Shown here one piece after another: positions 54,283 to 62,852 of a stretch of DNA of 64,000 bases. Within the stretch, counting starts at the first letter, position 1. Each line of letters begins with the position of its first letter. Source of the DNA: Thermohalobaculum sp963822985 (lineage in GTDB: Bacteria > Pseudomonadota > Alphaproteobacteria > Rhodobacterales > Rhodobacteraceae); the NCBI GenBank assembly GCA_963822985.1, contig CAWGJU010000005.1, positions 247,991 through 311,990 on the forward strand. The letters run 5' to 3'. The notes beneath the pieces were generated by a model. It worked only from the letters and a program-made list of their open reading frames with translations, did not search any database and had not been told where the DNA came from. Position numbers and translations under genes: made by a program.

Positions 54283-55554
54283 ATGCGCCGTGTCGTGATC
54301 ACCGGGCTCGGGATGGTCTCGCCGCTGGCCTGCGGTGTCGAGGAGAGCTGGCGTCGGCTGGTCGCGGGCGAGTTGGGCGCGGGACCCATCAGCTATTTCG
54401 ACGCGAGCCACCTGCCCTGTCGGATCGCCTGCGAGATACCGCGGGGCGATGGCTCTGACGGCACCTACAACCCGGACGACTGGGTCGCGCCCAAGGACCA
54501 GCGCAAGATCGACAGGTTCATCGCCTATGCGCTGACGGCGGCCGAGCAGGCGGTGACGGACAGCGGCTGGCGACCGGAGGAGCCCGAGCAGCAGGAGCGC
54601 ACGGGCGTGATGCTCGGCTCGGGGATCGGCGGCATCGAGACGATCGCCGAGACGGCCATCACTCTGAAGGAAAAGGGCGCGCGCCGCGTCAGCCCGTTCT
54701 TCATCCCGTCGGCGCTGATCAATCTGGCCTCGGGCCAGGTGTCGATCAAATACGGCTTCAGGGGACCGAACCATTCGGTGGTGACGGCCTGCTCGACGGG
54801 ATCGCACGCCATCGGCGACGCGGCGCGGCTGATCGGGCTCGGCGATGCCGACGTGATGCTGGCGGGCGGCGCGGAATCGCCGGTCAACGAGCTGTCGGTG
54901 GCGGGTTTCTCTGCCTGCAAGGCGTTGTCGACGGGGTATAACGACAGGCCGGAGAAGGCGTCGCGGCCTTATGACAGCGGGCGCGACGGCTTTGTCATGG
55001 GCGAGGGCGCCGGGGTGGTGGTCCTCGAAGAGCTCGAGCATGCCCGCGCCAGGGGCGCCAAGATCTATGCTGAGTGGCTGGGCTATGGGATGTCGGGCGA
55101 CGCCTATCACATCACGGCGCCCAGCCCGGACGGCGACGGCGCCTTCCGCTCGATGCGCGCGGCGCTGCGCAGCGCCCGGCTGGAGGCCGACCAGATCGAC
55201 TATATCAACGCACACGGCACCTCGACGCCCATGGGTGACGAGCTGGAACTGCGCGCGGTGGAGCGGCTGCTGGGCTCGAATGCGGCGTCGCGAGTGACGA
55301 TGAGCTCGACGAAGTCGTCGACCGGCCACCTGCTCGGCGCCGCCGGCGCGGTCGAGGCGATCTTCTCGATCCTGGCCATGCGCGACAATGTGGCACCACC
55401 GACGCTGAACCTCGAGGATCCCTCGGTCGAGACGGCAATCGACCTGGCGCCGCTGACGAAACGCGAGCGCGCGATCGACATCGTGCTGTCGAACAGCTTC
55501 GGCTTTGGCGGCACCAACGCCAGCGTGATCTTCGGCCGCGCGCCGGAGAGTTGA
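54283..55554 (+). CDS. fabF: 3-oxoacyl-ACP synthase II (KAS II)
   Basis: FabF condenses malonyl-ACP with acyl-ACP. The 423-residue protein has the nucleophile Cys170 in VVTACSTGSHAIGD, the His in INAHGTSTPMGD, the Lys/His block SSTKSSTGHLLGAAG and a glycine-rich end (NSFGFGGTNASVIF). The start MRRVVITGLGMVSPLACG is standard. It is 128 bases after acpP and 12 before mltG, so fabF and mltG are one transcript. Confidence 0.97.
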   Translation: MRRVVITGLGMVSPLACGVEESWRRLVAGELGAGPISYFDASHLPCRIACEIPRGDGSDGTYNPDDWVAPKDQRKIDRFIAYALTAAEQAVTDSGWRPEEPEQQERTGVMLGSGIGGIETIAETAITLKEKGARRVSPFFIPSALINLASGQVSIKYGFRGPNHSVVTACSTGSHAIGDAARLIGLGDADVMLAGGAESPVNELSVAGFSACKALSTGYNDRPEKASRPYDSGRDGFVMGEGAGVVVLEELEHARARGAKIYAEWLGYGMSGDAYHITAPSPDGDGAFRSMRAALRSARLEADQIDYINAHGTSTPMGDELELRAVERLLGSNAASRVTMSSTKSSTGHLLGAAGAVEAIFSILAMRDNVAPPTLNLEDPSVETAIDLAPLTKRERAIDIVLSNSFGFGGTNASVIFGRAPES

Positions 55555-55566
55555 GCGGGGCCCGAG

Positions 55567-56607
55567 ATGCGCAGCATCGCCGCCAATGTCCTGTCGATAC
55601 TGATCGTCGTCGGCATCGTGGTGCTGGCGGCGTTCGAGATCGCGCGCCAGCAGGTCGCGGCGCCCGGACCGGCAACCGCGCCAATTCGGCTGACGGTCGA
55701 GAAGGGCGCCCGCATGGGGCAGGTCGCCGACCGGCTGGCCGAGTCGGGGGCGATCGACAGCGCCGCGCTGTTCCGCCTGGCCGCGAGCTATTCCGGCCGA
55801 GCTGACGAGCTGAAGTTCGGCGAGTACGAGATCGCGCCCGCCGCCTCGATGAACGAGATCCTGGCGCTCATTACCACGGGCGGCAATGTCGACTACCAGA
55901 TCACCGTGCCGGAAGGCCGGACGGTTGCGGAGGTTGTGCAAGTTCTCGAGAACGCGGATTTCCTGACCGGCGAGATCGACGAGCTGCCGGCGGAGGGGTC
56001 GCTCTTGCCGGAGACCTACAGCGTGACGCGCGGCGATAGCCGGGCCGAGATCGTCCGGCGCATGCAGGACGCGATGCAGGCGGTGCTGGACGAAGCTTGG
56101 GCAAACCGCGACCCGAGCCTGCCGCTCGCGAGCAAGCAGGAACTGCTGGTCCTGGCGTCGGTCGTCGAGAAGGAGACGCGGCCGCACGAGCATGGCCGGG
56201 TGGCGTCGGTCTTCGTCAACCGGCTGAAGCGGGGCATGAAGCTGCAGAGCGACCCGACGGTGATCTACGGCATCACCGGCGGCAAGGCGCCGCTCGGGCG
56301 CGGCATCAAGCAATCCGAGCTGGTGGCCCAGACGCCCTACAACACCTATGCGATCACGGGCCTGCCGCCGACGCCGATCGCGAACCCCGGGCGCGAATCC
56401 ATCATGGCGACGGCCAGCCCCGAGAACACCCGCTATCTCTACTTCGTCGCCGACGGCAGCGGCGGGCACGCCTTCGCCACCTCGCTGAACGAACACAACC
56501 GCAACGTCGCCGCATGGCGCCGGATCGAGCGGCAGCAAGCAGAGGCGGCGCGGCAGGCGCCTGCCGAAGGCGAGGCCGCGCCGGGAGAGCAGCCGGCCCG
56601 GCAATAG
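55567..56607 (+). CDS. mltG: Endolytic transglycosylase MltG (YceG family)
   Basis: MltG cleaves nascent peptidoglycan strands at the inner membrane and is thought to terminate glycan elongation. The 346-residue protein has one N-terminal membrane anchor (residues 7-23), a LysM-like subdomain (ITVPEGRTVAEVVQVL) and the catalytic region LASVVEKETRPHEH (Glu) with LQSDPTVIYGI, followed by YNTYAITGLPPTPIANPG. A Gln/Ala-rich tail ends it. The gene follows fabF directly, as usual. Confidence 0.95.
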   Translation: MRSIAANVLSILIVVGIVVLAAFEIARQQVAAPGPATAPIRLTVEKGARMGQVADRLAESGAIDSAALFRLAASYSGRADELKFGEYEIAPAASMNEILALITTGGNVDYQITVPEGRTVAEVVQVLENADFLTGEIDELPAEGSLLPETYSVTRGDSRAEIVRRMQDAMQAVLDEAWANRDPSLPLASKQELLVLASVVEKETRPHEHGRVASVFVNRLKRGMKLQSDPTVIYGITGGKAPLGRGIKQSELVAQTPYNTYAITGLPPTPIANPGRESIMATASPENTRYLYFVADGSGGHAFATSLNEHNRNVAAWRRIERQQAEAARQAPAEGEAAPGEQPARQ

Positions 56608-56659
56608 TGCAGGGTGTCCCGCGAAGGCGGACGCCGTGAACGCACCGAGAGCCGCGAAG

Positions 56660-56870
56660 ATGACCGCCGACGAGTTCATCGCCTGGGGCCTTCAGGAGTT
56701 CCGGGCGAGACGAGCTCGACCGCGGCGAGGTGGTGGTGAGGGCGCCCGAGCGTACCGAGCACGTTCGGCTGAAGCGCGGGATAACCATGGCTCTGCGGCA
56801 GGCGACCGGTCCGATCGCCGGTGCTTGCCAGAGATCGCCCGGGATGGCCCCGGATATCGTCGATGTGGCC
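56660..56870 (+). pseudogene. Remnant of a Uma2-family (DUF820) nuclease gene
   Basis: MTADEFIAWGLQ (56660) is the usual start of Uma2-type putative endonucleases. In a neighbouring frame ELDRGEVVVRAPERTEHVRL and ITMALRQA follow, matching ELxxGEVVxMxPxxxxH and the next helix. The catalytic PDVxV/E-x-K part is not intact and the frame shifts, so the gene is broken. From 56870 to the insertion sequence at 56942 nothing else is seen. Confidence 0.55.
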
Positions 56871-56923
56871 GGCCCCGCAGCCGCGCGGGAGGGCCCCCGG
56901 CGCGCAATTCGCCCGCGATGCCC

Positions 56924-56941
56924 AGGCGATCGATTGTCCCT
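56924..56941. repeat. Left 18 bp direct repeat (target duplication)
   Basis: AGGCGATCGATTGTCCCT is repeated exactly at 58339-58356. The two copies directly flank the insertion sequence ends, as expected for a target-site duplication. Confidence 0.85.
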
Positions 56942-58338
56942 GTCGGTAGCGCGTGAAGATGTCCGCCTTCGTAGCGCATCAAATGTCCGCCGCTGTGATT
57001 GTAGCGCCTGTGGGGTTGTGGGCAACGCGCAGCGTTGTCCACAAATCCATCAGGCCCAAGCCCCGGCCGCCGAGCGGAGTTAAGCGGCCAGGGAGGCATC
57101 GATGGGCTTGCCGGCTGGATCGAAGCGGACCAGGCAGCTCGGCCCGTCGAAGATGGCGAGCCGGCCATCGGGGTACTCGTGCACCCGCACGCTCGCCTTC
57201 ACGTAGTGATGGCGGTGGCGCTGCGCCGGGATCTGCAGCGAGATGCCCTTCCAGATGACGCAGTTGTCGCGGCCGACCTGGCGGCTCTCCTGGACGCACA
57301 GGACGTCCTCGAGCGGCCGGCCGGCATAGGGGATGAAAGCCGAGCCGTGCTCGGCCGCCGGCACCGCGAAGCGGGCGTTGTAGTCGGGCACGAAGACCTC
57401 GCTCAGATAGCGGTTGGCGGCCTCGACCGTGGCGATCCCGGCGAGCCGCAACTCGGGCGGCAGGCGGCTCTGCAGCGTGCCGAACGCCCGCTCCATGCGG
57501 CCGCGCGCCTCCGGCGAGTAGGACGGGATGTGGGTGATGCCGAGCTGCGAGAGCGCCCGGCCGACCTGCGTCGGCCTGGTCTTGTCGACCTTGCCGCCGG
57601 ACCTCGGCGTATAGAAATAGTGCGAGCCGCGATCGGTGTAGAGCGCGCGGAACAGGCCGTGCGCGGCGATCGTCTCGGCCAGGCCGACAAAGCTCGAGGC
57701 GGTGCCTTCTTCTGCCACCAGGACCGCCGAGTAGATCGCCCCCGTCGCGTCGTCGAGGGTGACGACGAGATCGAGATCACGGTCGAGCGCGCCGATCCAG
57801 CGATGCGTCGAGCCGTCCTGGAACAGCAGCATGCCGGGCAGCGGCCGGCGCTCGCGCTTCGTGCGGTGGCTGCCGCCGCGCCGCTTCTGCGCCGCCACCA
57901 GCCCGGCCGATTGCAGCGCCAGCCGGGTCACCGTGTAGGACAGTTTGTAGCCGTGCCGCTGCACCAGCTGCTCATGGAAATGCTTCACCGTGAAATCGCG
58001 GTAGCGTTCCTGGTAGAGCATCTGCATCCGCGTCAGCTCGGCCGCCGGCGCCCGCCGCGGCGACGGCTTGCCGAGCCGCCGGTCGCGCAGACCCTCGGCG
58101 CCCTCCGCGTCATGGCGCACCAACAGCCGCCGGAAATGGCGACCCGACATGCCGAGCAGCTCGCCCGCATCCTCGGCCGTCAGCCGCCGCTTGCGGTAGC
58201 GCTCCATCGCTTCTTCGAACCTGAGCACGAAGACCTCCCATAACGCGCTTGTCCGCCGCATCGCCCCCTCCCGAACAGGACGCGAACCTGGCGGACAACT
58301 CACGCGCTACGAAAGCGGACAACTCACCCATCTCCGAC
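56942..58338 (-). mobile_element. Apparently complete insertion sequence, ISNCY/IS1202-type, 1,397 bp
   Basis: The element carries one DDE transposase gene. Its ends are imperfect inverted repeats of about 50 bp (56942-56991 and 58290-58338): both begin GTCGG and share TTCGTAGCGC and a final TGTCCGCC. Exact 18 bp copies of the target sit outside both ends. The long duplication and long, internally repeated ends fit the IS1202-like group of unassigned (ISNCY) elements; this family placement is from memory. A 500 bp piece of the same element is at 11225-11724. It appears intact and possibly active. Confidence 0.88.
57080..58261 (-). CDS. ISNCY-type DDE transposase
   Basis: The 393-residue protein has an N-terminal helix-turn-helix (RLTAEDAGELLGMSGRHFRR) and an integrase-like core. 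The first Asp is in FQDGSTHRW, the second in LYTDRGSHYFY, and the Glu is in EARGRMERAFGTLQS, forming a DDE triad. A beta-rich C-terminus (VKASVRVHEYPDGRLAIFDG) resembles the C-terminal DNA-binding part of IS481/ISNCY enzymes. The start MRRTSALWEVF at 58261 is taken; an upstream GTG at 58303 lies within the terminal repeat. No stops or shifts are seen. Confidence 0.92.
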   Translation of the reverse strand: MRRTSALWEVFVLRFEEAMERYRKRRLTAEDAGELLGMSGRHFRRLLVRHDAEGAEGLRDRRLGKPSPRRAPAAELTRMQMLYQERYRDFTVKHFHEQLVQRHGYKLSYTVTRLALQSAGLVAAQKRRGGSHRTKRERRPLPGMLLFQDGSTHRWIGALDRDLDLVVTLDDATGAIYSAVLVAEEGTASSFVGLAETIAAHGLFRALYTDRGSHYFYTPRSGGKVDKTRPTQVGRALSQLGITHIPSYSPEARGRMERAFGTLQSRLPPELRLAGIATVEAANRYLSEVFVPDYNARFAVPAAEHGSAFIPYAGRPLEDVLCVQESRQVGRDNCVIWKGISLQIPAQRHRHHYVKASVRVHEYPDGRLAIFDGPSCLVRFDPAGKPIDASLAA

Positions 58339-58356
58339 AGGCGATCGATTGTCCCT
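58339..58356. repeat. Right 18 bp direct repeat (target duplication)
   Basis: Exact copy of 56924-56941, immediately outside the right end of the insertion sequence and 54 bp before the tRNA gene. Confidence 0.85.
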
Positions 58357-58410
58357 TGCCGAGCCCGCGGCGAGCGACTAGGTTCCGGTCCTCGCCCGAC
58401 AACGCGATGC

Positions 58411-58500
<90 letters not shown>

Positions 58501-58526
58501 CTTGCCCTCGCGAAAGCGTTCTCCCG

Positions 58527-58547
58527 ATCCGGCTGCGGCCGGATTTT
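58527..58547 (+). terminator. Intrinsic terminator after tRNA-Ser
   Basis: ATCCGGC / GCCGGAT forms a 7 bp stem with loop TGCG followed by TTTTC, 26 bases after the tRNA. This probably ends the tRNA transcript. Confidence 0.75.
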
Positions 58548-58827
58548 CTCGTTGTTTTCGAGGGTTATGCGGGAGGGGCTGAGCACTGCCCCTGCTGCCA
58601 GGTGGCCCGGAAGCGGTCTCTCAGGGCCGATATTCTCCGGACCTGATGACTGCGCAGCTTCGGTTCAGACCACTACGCCGATGTTTTTAGGGCCTTTTTT
58701 TCGCTCCACACGAGAGCCTCTTTGTAATTGCCATATGCACCCGAACGGTACTGGCGTCTAACCAAGCATCCTGCGGGTGGACCCCTTCCTCGGTTGCGGA
58801 GGGATAGAAGCCAACGGTCAGTCCGAG
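58548..58827. other. Non-coding stretch after tRNA-Ser
   Basis: No gene is convincing in this interval. It is lower in GC than the core, with a run of seven T at about 58695-58701. I find no second copy of the tRNA 3' end here or elsewhere in the window, so an attachment site cannot be demonstrated. Confidence 0.5.
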
Positions 58828-59545
58828 TCAGTATGTCTTGTAAAAGGCCTCTGCCTCGAACTTCACAAACTCCTCGGTCTTGTCGGTGCTTCAACTCACC
58901 ACCTGCCAAGGCTCTAGCCTAGCGATTTCAGTTTGAAGGTCTTTTGCTGTTTTGTTGCTACACCCAAGAATTTTTTGCACAGAAGTGGCACTCACACCCT
59001 CGCATTGAAAAATATAAGCAAACTCAAGAAGTTCTTGAAAATTAAAGAATTCTTGCTGGTAATCGTTCGGCGATTGGCTTGCGAAAAAAAAAACCACAAC
59101 CCCTTTCGAGCGACCCTCACGGATAATTCTCTGAAGAAAATTGTTCTTTTAACTCAAGTAATTGTGCGCCTCATCAATGACCAAGATACTCCGAATAGTC
59201 CGCCTCCCATCTATGACTGGACTGTCCGGCATGTGCGCCATCTCCTTGTACAATCTTTCAATGACAAGATACGCCACTAGTTCCTTCAGGACAGGCATAG
59301 CATGTACATCAATTATCAGCGTGCGATTGGAATTCCTCTCAATTGGGGGGATTCGCTTCCGTGCTTCCAAAAGAGGTCGAAGTCGGAAAGATCACGCAGC
59401 ACTTCAATGAGGCTGTCATCTTTCTTACCATCTTCTTCATAGGCAGCGACTGCAATTTCTAGAATGTCCTGAAAGTCGGGATATGGAGACGAGGACCCTG
59501 CGCGCTTCGCGTATCCAGCCCTAATAGCCTCAGTCAGCGCCCCTT
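58828..59545 (-). pseudogene. C-terminal remnant of a HerA-like P-loop ATPase
   Basis: On the minus strand the following are joined: DFQDILEIAVAAYEEDGKKD, VLRDLSDFDLFWKHGSES, TLIIDVHAMPVLKELVAYLV, Walker-B-like SILVIDEAHNYLS, NNFLQRIIREGRSKGV, FASQSPNDYQQEFFNFQELL, GCSNKTAKDLQTEIARLEPW and DKTEEFVKFEAEAFYKTY. This is the C-terminal half of a HerA/VirB4-type ATPase; such proteins occur in DNA-modification and defence systems (DndH/DptH-like is one option). It is broken: a shift at the G6 run 59345-59350, in-frame stops at 59149-59151 and 58891-58893. The natural end is the stop at 58828-58830. The Walker A half is missing. Confidence 0.65.
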
Positions 59546-62066
59546 TCGAAGCGCCGGCGCCTTCGCTGCCTATGTCGGTGTCGTTCCCGGCCTCCGGCAA
59601 TCGGGAAAGCGTACAGCCGCCCGTGCCGCCACAGCCTTCGGCAACGCGAAGCTGCGCCGCGCGCTCTGGATGACCGTGCTGGCCGCCGTACGCATCAATC
59701 CTTGGCTCAAGGCCTTCCACGATCGCCTGCGCGAGGCCGGCAAGCCGCCCAAGCTCGCGCTCATCGCCGCCATGCGCAAACTGCTTCACGCCGTTTTCAG
59801 CGTCGCCAAGTACCGAAAGCCGTTCGTCATCGCCACCGAGCAGGCGCGAGCGGCGTAGACGCCAAATATCGGAGCCGATCGCGCCTGCGGCGCAACAAAC
59901 CACTTGATAAACCAGACGGTATCTCATACCGACCAGCTCGCTCTTGAGCGTGTCGACTTTGTCCTCCGCCGCAGCGATCCGGTCCTCCTCGCTTGGCGGC
60001 TCGGGCGCCTCCTCGCCATCTTCGCCTTCGCCATCCTCGGCGGCAGGATCATCGGGCTCCGGCTCGCTGAATGTCTCGCTGATCAGATCGGCCACGGCGT
60101 CGGGGATTACGTCTTCAGGCACCTCCCCTTCGTGAGCGTCCAGCAGGGCCTGGATTTCCGTTTCGTATGCCGGGCAGTCCTTCGCCACGTCGTCGTGGAC
60201 GCGGGCGATGTCGGCGAGCTGCTCGTCCGTGTACTTCTGGATGAACAGGACCGACGTCTTAGTCCCGGTGTGCGGTTTGAAGGTGTTCGGGTGCAGACCG
60301 ACGACGGCAAGCAGGCGCGCCTTCTTCAGGATCCACTCGCGGATGAATGCGAGCGAGGAGTTGTTGAACTTGCCCTGGGGCAGAACGATCGCGGCACGAC
60401 CGCCCGGGCGCAGCATCTTCAGGATGCGCTCGATGAAGAGCACGTCGCGCTCTTCCTTGGCGGCCTTGTCGGACCCGGCCCGCTTCAGAGCGGGCTTGGC
60501 TAGCTCGTAGCGCGCCAGCATCTTGCGGTCCTTCATCTCCCCCGCAAACGGGGGGTTGGCCAGGACCACGTCAAACTTCAGCTCGTCGAAATACTCCCAC
60601 GCTCGATCATCGTCCTTGAGCGTCTCCTGCTCGGGGATTTTGGCAGCCGTCAACTTCGCCTGCCTCAGGCCATGCATGAGCGCCTGTCCCGAGCTGTTCT
60701 CGTACCAGGTTCGAGGGTCCAGGCTGCTGACGTCCGGTCCGAAGATGTTCGTATGTCCGTCACCGGCAATCAGCATCAGCGCGCGGGACGTCTTGGCTGC
60801 GCGGGCCTTGAAGTCGATGCCCCAGAGATATCTCGCAGCGTATTTGTGCTTGCGAAGCTCCCGCTTGTCGTTGTCATCCGCCGGGTAGCACCACTCCATC
60901 GCATGCAGAAGAAAGCCGCCCGATCCACAGGACGAGTCCATGACGTATTCTTTCTGCGTGGGGTTGAGCATCCGGACGCACATTTCGACGACGTGCCGCG
61001 GCGTAAAAAACTGACCCTTCTTCTTCTTCGCCTCGGTAGGCAAAAGATACTCGAAGGCATCGTCCATGATCCGGAGATTCGAGCCCATCAGCCGAACGCC
61101 CTCGATCGGGCCGACACACACTTGCAGATGGCGCTTCGCCAGTTCGATATCTTCGTTGTCCTTGAAGATACCAGGCCACTCCTCACAGGCCTTCTTGAAC
61201 AGGCCATTGATCCGATCGAAGGTGATGTCCGGATCGAGCGCCTTGCTGAACTCCACGGTCTTATCTTTGCGGTTCTCCAGCGCTTCTTTTTCGTCCCAGA
61301 TCTTAGCAAATATCAGTTTAAATATCTCGTTGAACTCGTCCTTGCCGCTATCGGCCAGAACCAGCTCCTCAAGGTCTTGGATGATCTTCTTGAAGTTAAA
61401 ATCCCGCTTTAGCTGAAGAAGCGTTTTCTTTGCCTCAAGAACATCCTTGGGCTCCTGGCCCCGCTTTGGAATATCGAATAGCGTGTCATCGAAATTCTTC
61501 GGATAGGGGCGATATAGAATTATGCTGTCGCTGCCATTGGACCAAACGGCAACGGGTGCCCCCTTGGCATTCATATAGCTCTTCAGCTGCTCGATGCCGT
61601 CTTCGCGCTTCGGCTTCTTGCATTCAACAATGATCTTCGGGGTATCCTTGGCATTGTCAGTGTAGACGATAATGTCTGCCGCCTTCGTGCCCACCTCCAC
61701 GCCAAACTGGACGCCGGCCTCAAGGTCAATTTCGTCACTCTTGTATCCGTATTGGTTTGTGAGCTTATAAACCCATAATTGGCGGATTATTTCCTCGGGA
61801 GCAGACTTCCCGCCCTCAACAAAGACTTGCACTTCCTCATTTCCAGATGAGAATGGAATAAAGCATTTCAAGAAATACTTTACCTTTCCGGCATCCCGGC
61901 CGGTGGAGGTGGTTTTTGGATATATCGATACGATTTCGTGAACTGGTTTTCCCAAGTTTTCGAACTCAGTAAGCTCGTATGCTGTACTCGGATCCTTGAA
62001 TATGTGATCTATTATTTCTTTGGTATTCAACGTATTTTGTTCCGCAACGACATTCGCGTAATTCAT
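59316..62066 (-). CDS. hsdM: N6-adenine DNA methylase with HsdR-like N-terminal domain, 3' end replaced
   Basis: The first about 710 codons are real. An HsdR-N-type nuclease domain (EEIIRQLWVYKLTNQYGY, then AADIIVY and IIVECKKP, a D...ExK pattern) is fused to an HsdM-like N6-adenine methylase (GQFFTPRHVVEMCVRMLNP, motif I MDSSCGSGGFLLHAM, motif IV DVVLANPPFAGEM). An acidic tail follows, and real homology ends near 59925 (EDKVDTLKSELVGMRYRLV). Beyond that the frame runs antisense through an IS110 remnant and into the ATPase remnant, ending at 59316. The listed span is the open frame, not a natural protein. The ATG overlaps the upstream regulator stop as ATGA. Confidence 0.8.
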   Translation of the reverse strand: MNYANVVAEQNTLNTKEIIDHIFKDPSTAYELTEFENLGKPVHEIVSIYPKTTSTGRDAGKVKYFLKCFIPFSSGNEEVQVFVEGGKSAPEEIIRQLWVYKLTNQYGYKSDEIDLEAGVQFGVEVGTKAADIIVYTDNAKDTPKIIVECKKPKREDGIEQLKSYMNAKGAPVAVWSNGSDSIILYRPYPKNFDDTLFDIPKRGQEPKDVLEAKKTLLQLKRDFNFKKIIQDLEELVLADSGKDEFNEIFKLIFAKIWDEKEALENRKDKTVEFSKALDPDITFDRINGLFKKACEEWPGIFKDNEDIELAKRHLQVCVGPIEGVRLMGSNLRIMDDAFEYLLPTEAKKKKGQFFTPRHVVEMCVRMLNPTQKEYVMDSSCGSGGFLLHAMEWCYPADDNDKRELRKHKYAARYLWGIDFKARAAKTSRALMLIAGDGHTNIFGPDVSSLDPRTWYENSSGQALMHGLRQAKLTAAKIPEQETLKDDDRAWEYFDELKFDVVLANPPFAGEMKDRKMLARYELAKPALKRAGSDKAAKEERDVLFIERILKMLRPGGRAAIVLPQGKFNNSSLAFIREWILKKARLLAVVGLHPNTFKPHTGTKTSVLFIQKYTDEQLADIARVHDDVAKDCPAYETEIQALLDAHEGEVPEDVIPDAVADLISETFSEPEPDDPAAEDGEGEDGEEAPEPPSEEDRIAAAEDKVDTLKSELVGMRYRLVYQVVCCAAGAIGSDIWRLRRSRLLGGDDERLSVLGDAENGVKQFAHGGDERELGRLAGLAQAIVEGLEPRIDAYGGQHGHPERAAQLRVAEGCGGTGGCTLSRLPEAGNDTDIGSEGAGASKGALTEAIRAGYAKRAGSSSPYPDFQDILEIAVAAYEEDGKKDDSLIEVLRDLSDFDLFWKHGSESPQLRGIPIAR
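59545..59858 (+). mobile_element. IS110-family transposase C-terminal remnant
   Basis: The plus strand reads GAFAAYVGVVPGLRQSGKRT, GNAKLRRALWMTVLAAVRIN and PWLKAFHDRLREAGKPPKLA, then LIAAMRKLLHAVFSVAKYRK. This matches the C-terminal transposase_20 domain of IS110-family enzymes (AYxGxVPxxxxSG, LRRALY, AxxRxxNPxLxAFYxRL). The N-terminal DEDD domain is missing, so it is not active. It lies exactly between the methylase and ATPase remnants. Confidence 0.82.
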
Positions 62067-62260
62067 GTGTCCGACCCTGCTTTCCCACTCGCGTTCGATT
62101 TCATCCACTGGTCGATTTCTTCGCGATTGAACCGCCACTGGTTGCCGATCTTGGAAGCAGGCAGCTCGCCGCGTTGAGCCATCCCGTACAGCTTGGTCCG
62201 GCTCAGCTTTAGGTAGGAGGCGAGCTCATCAATGGTCAGCCATTTGTCGGATGCGTCCAT
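62063..62260 (-). CDS. AlpA/excisionase-family helix-turn-helix regulator
   Basis: The 65-residue protein is a MerR-like helix-turn-helix protein of the excisionase/AlpA type: WLTIDELASYLKLSRTKLYG and GELPASKIGNQWRFNREEID, ending in QWM. Such proteins regulate mobile elements or bind near a methylase promoter. Its stop overlaps the hsdM start (ATGA), so it is translated with the methylase and could control it. A dyad at 62293-62313 just upstream is a likely binding site. Confidence 0.85.
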   Translation of the reverse strand: MDASDKWLTIDELASYLKLSRTKLYGMAQRGELPASKIGNQWRFNREEIDQWMKSNASGKAGSDT

Positions 62261-62292
62261 ACGGTCACCATTGATGGAGTGGAAAAACGGTG

Positions 62293-62313
62293 TTGTTTGA
62301 TAAGATTAGACAA
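62293..62313. promoter_or_regulatory. Operator-like dyad upstream of the AlpA-like gene
   Basis: A 21 bp imperfect palindrome: TTGTTTGAT and ATTAGACAA arms (seven of nine positions match) around AAG. It sits 33 bases upstream of the regulator start. Its AT-rich setting and symmetry suggest a site for that regulator or for a recombinase; not proven. Confidence 0.45.
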
Positions 62314-62447
62314 CAGATGTCATCGAAGGGCAAGCGGTCGATTGATGCGAGAGCTCAACACGGCCGCTGCCTGTCGATGACCGGGGACATGGAGATGGTC
62401 GTGCTGGTCGTGCTCATCGACCAGGTGGACCCATCAGCCTGCGACAC

Positions 62448-62852
62448 TTAGCCGGTGATGCAGTATCGTGTTTCTTGCACGTCCCACTCGGCAGGGACGT
62501 GCCTTAAGAGATCAGCCAAGGTCACGGTGTGTGACAGGCGTCCATCCAAGATGGTATCGACCATAGCGGGCGAGAGAAGACTTAGGCGCATCACCCGTGT
62601 CATGTAAGTTGGTGCAATATTTTCTCGGTTTGCGAGCTCGGACATGGTGGTGAACTGACCGCTTTCGAGCATGCGCTGCCACCGAAAGGCGCGCGCTAGT
62701 GCCTTGACCAGTGCAGCGTTGGGTTTTCGTGGTAGCGGCTCTCCATCAGGCATGTTGCTCGGCCACACCATTTCCTTACGGCCGCCGCTCTTTATGACAC
62801 GGAACGGAACGTGGATCGTCACGGTCTCGGGGATCGTCATCCCGCGGGTCAT
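62448..62852 (-). CDS. Recombinase-associated small protein, function unknown
   Basis: The 134-residue protein contains TIHVPFRVIKSGGRKEMVWP, ALVKALARAFRWQRMLESGQ and TMSELANRENIAPTYMTRVM followed by RLSLLSPAMVDTILDG. This is the partner gene usually found directly downstream of large serine recombinases in alphaproteobacteria; its KorB/ParB-like helix-turn-helix suggests DNA binding. Its ATG overlaps the stop of the recombinase remnant, as in intact pairs. It appears intact though its recombinase is not. Confidence 0.75.
   Translation of the reverse strand: MTRGMTIPETVTIHVPFRVIKSGGRKEMVWPSNMPDGEPLPRKPNAALVKALARAFRWQRMLESGQFTTMSELANRENIAPTYMTRVMRLSLLSPAMVDTILDGRLSHTVTLADLLRHVPAEWDVQETRYCITG

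Noticed and set aside
59316..62138. A single novel 900-plus residue protein
   Set aside because: The middle of the frame is antisense to an IS110 transposase and its end matches an ATPase, so it is a fusion made by rearrangement, not a natural protein.
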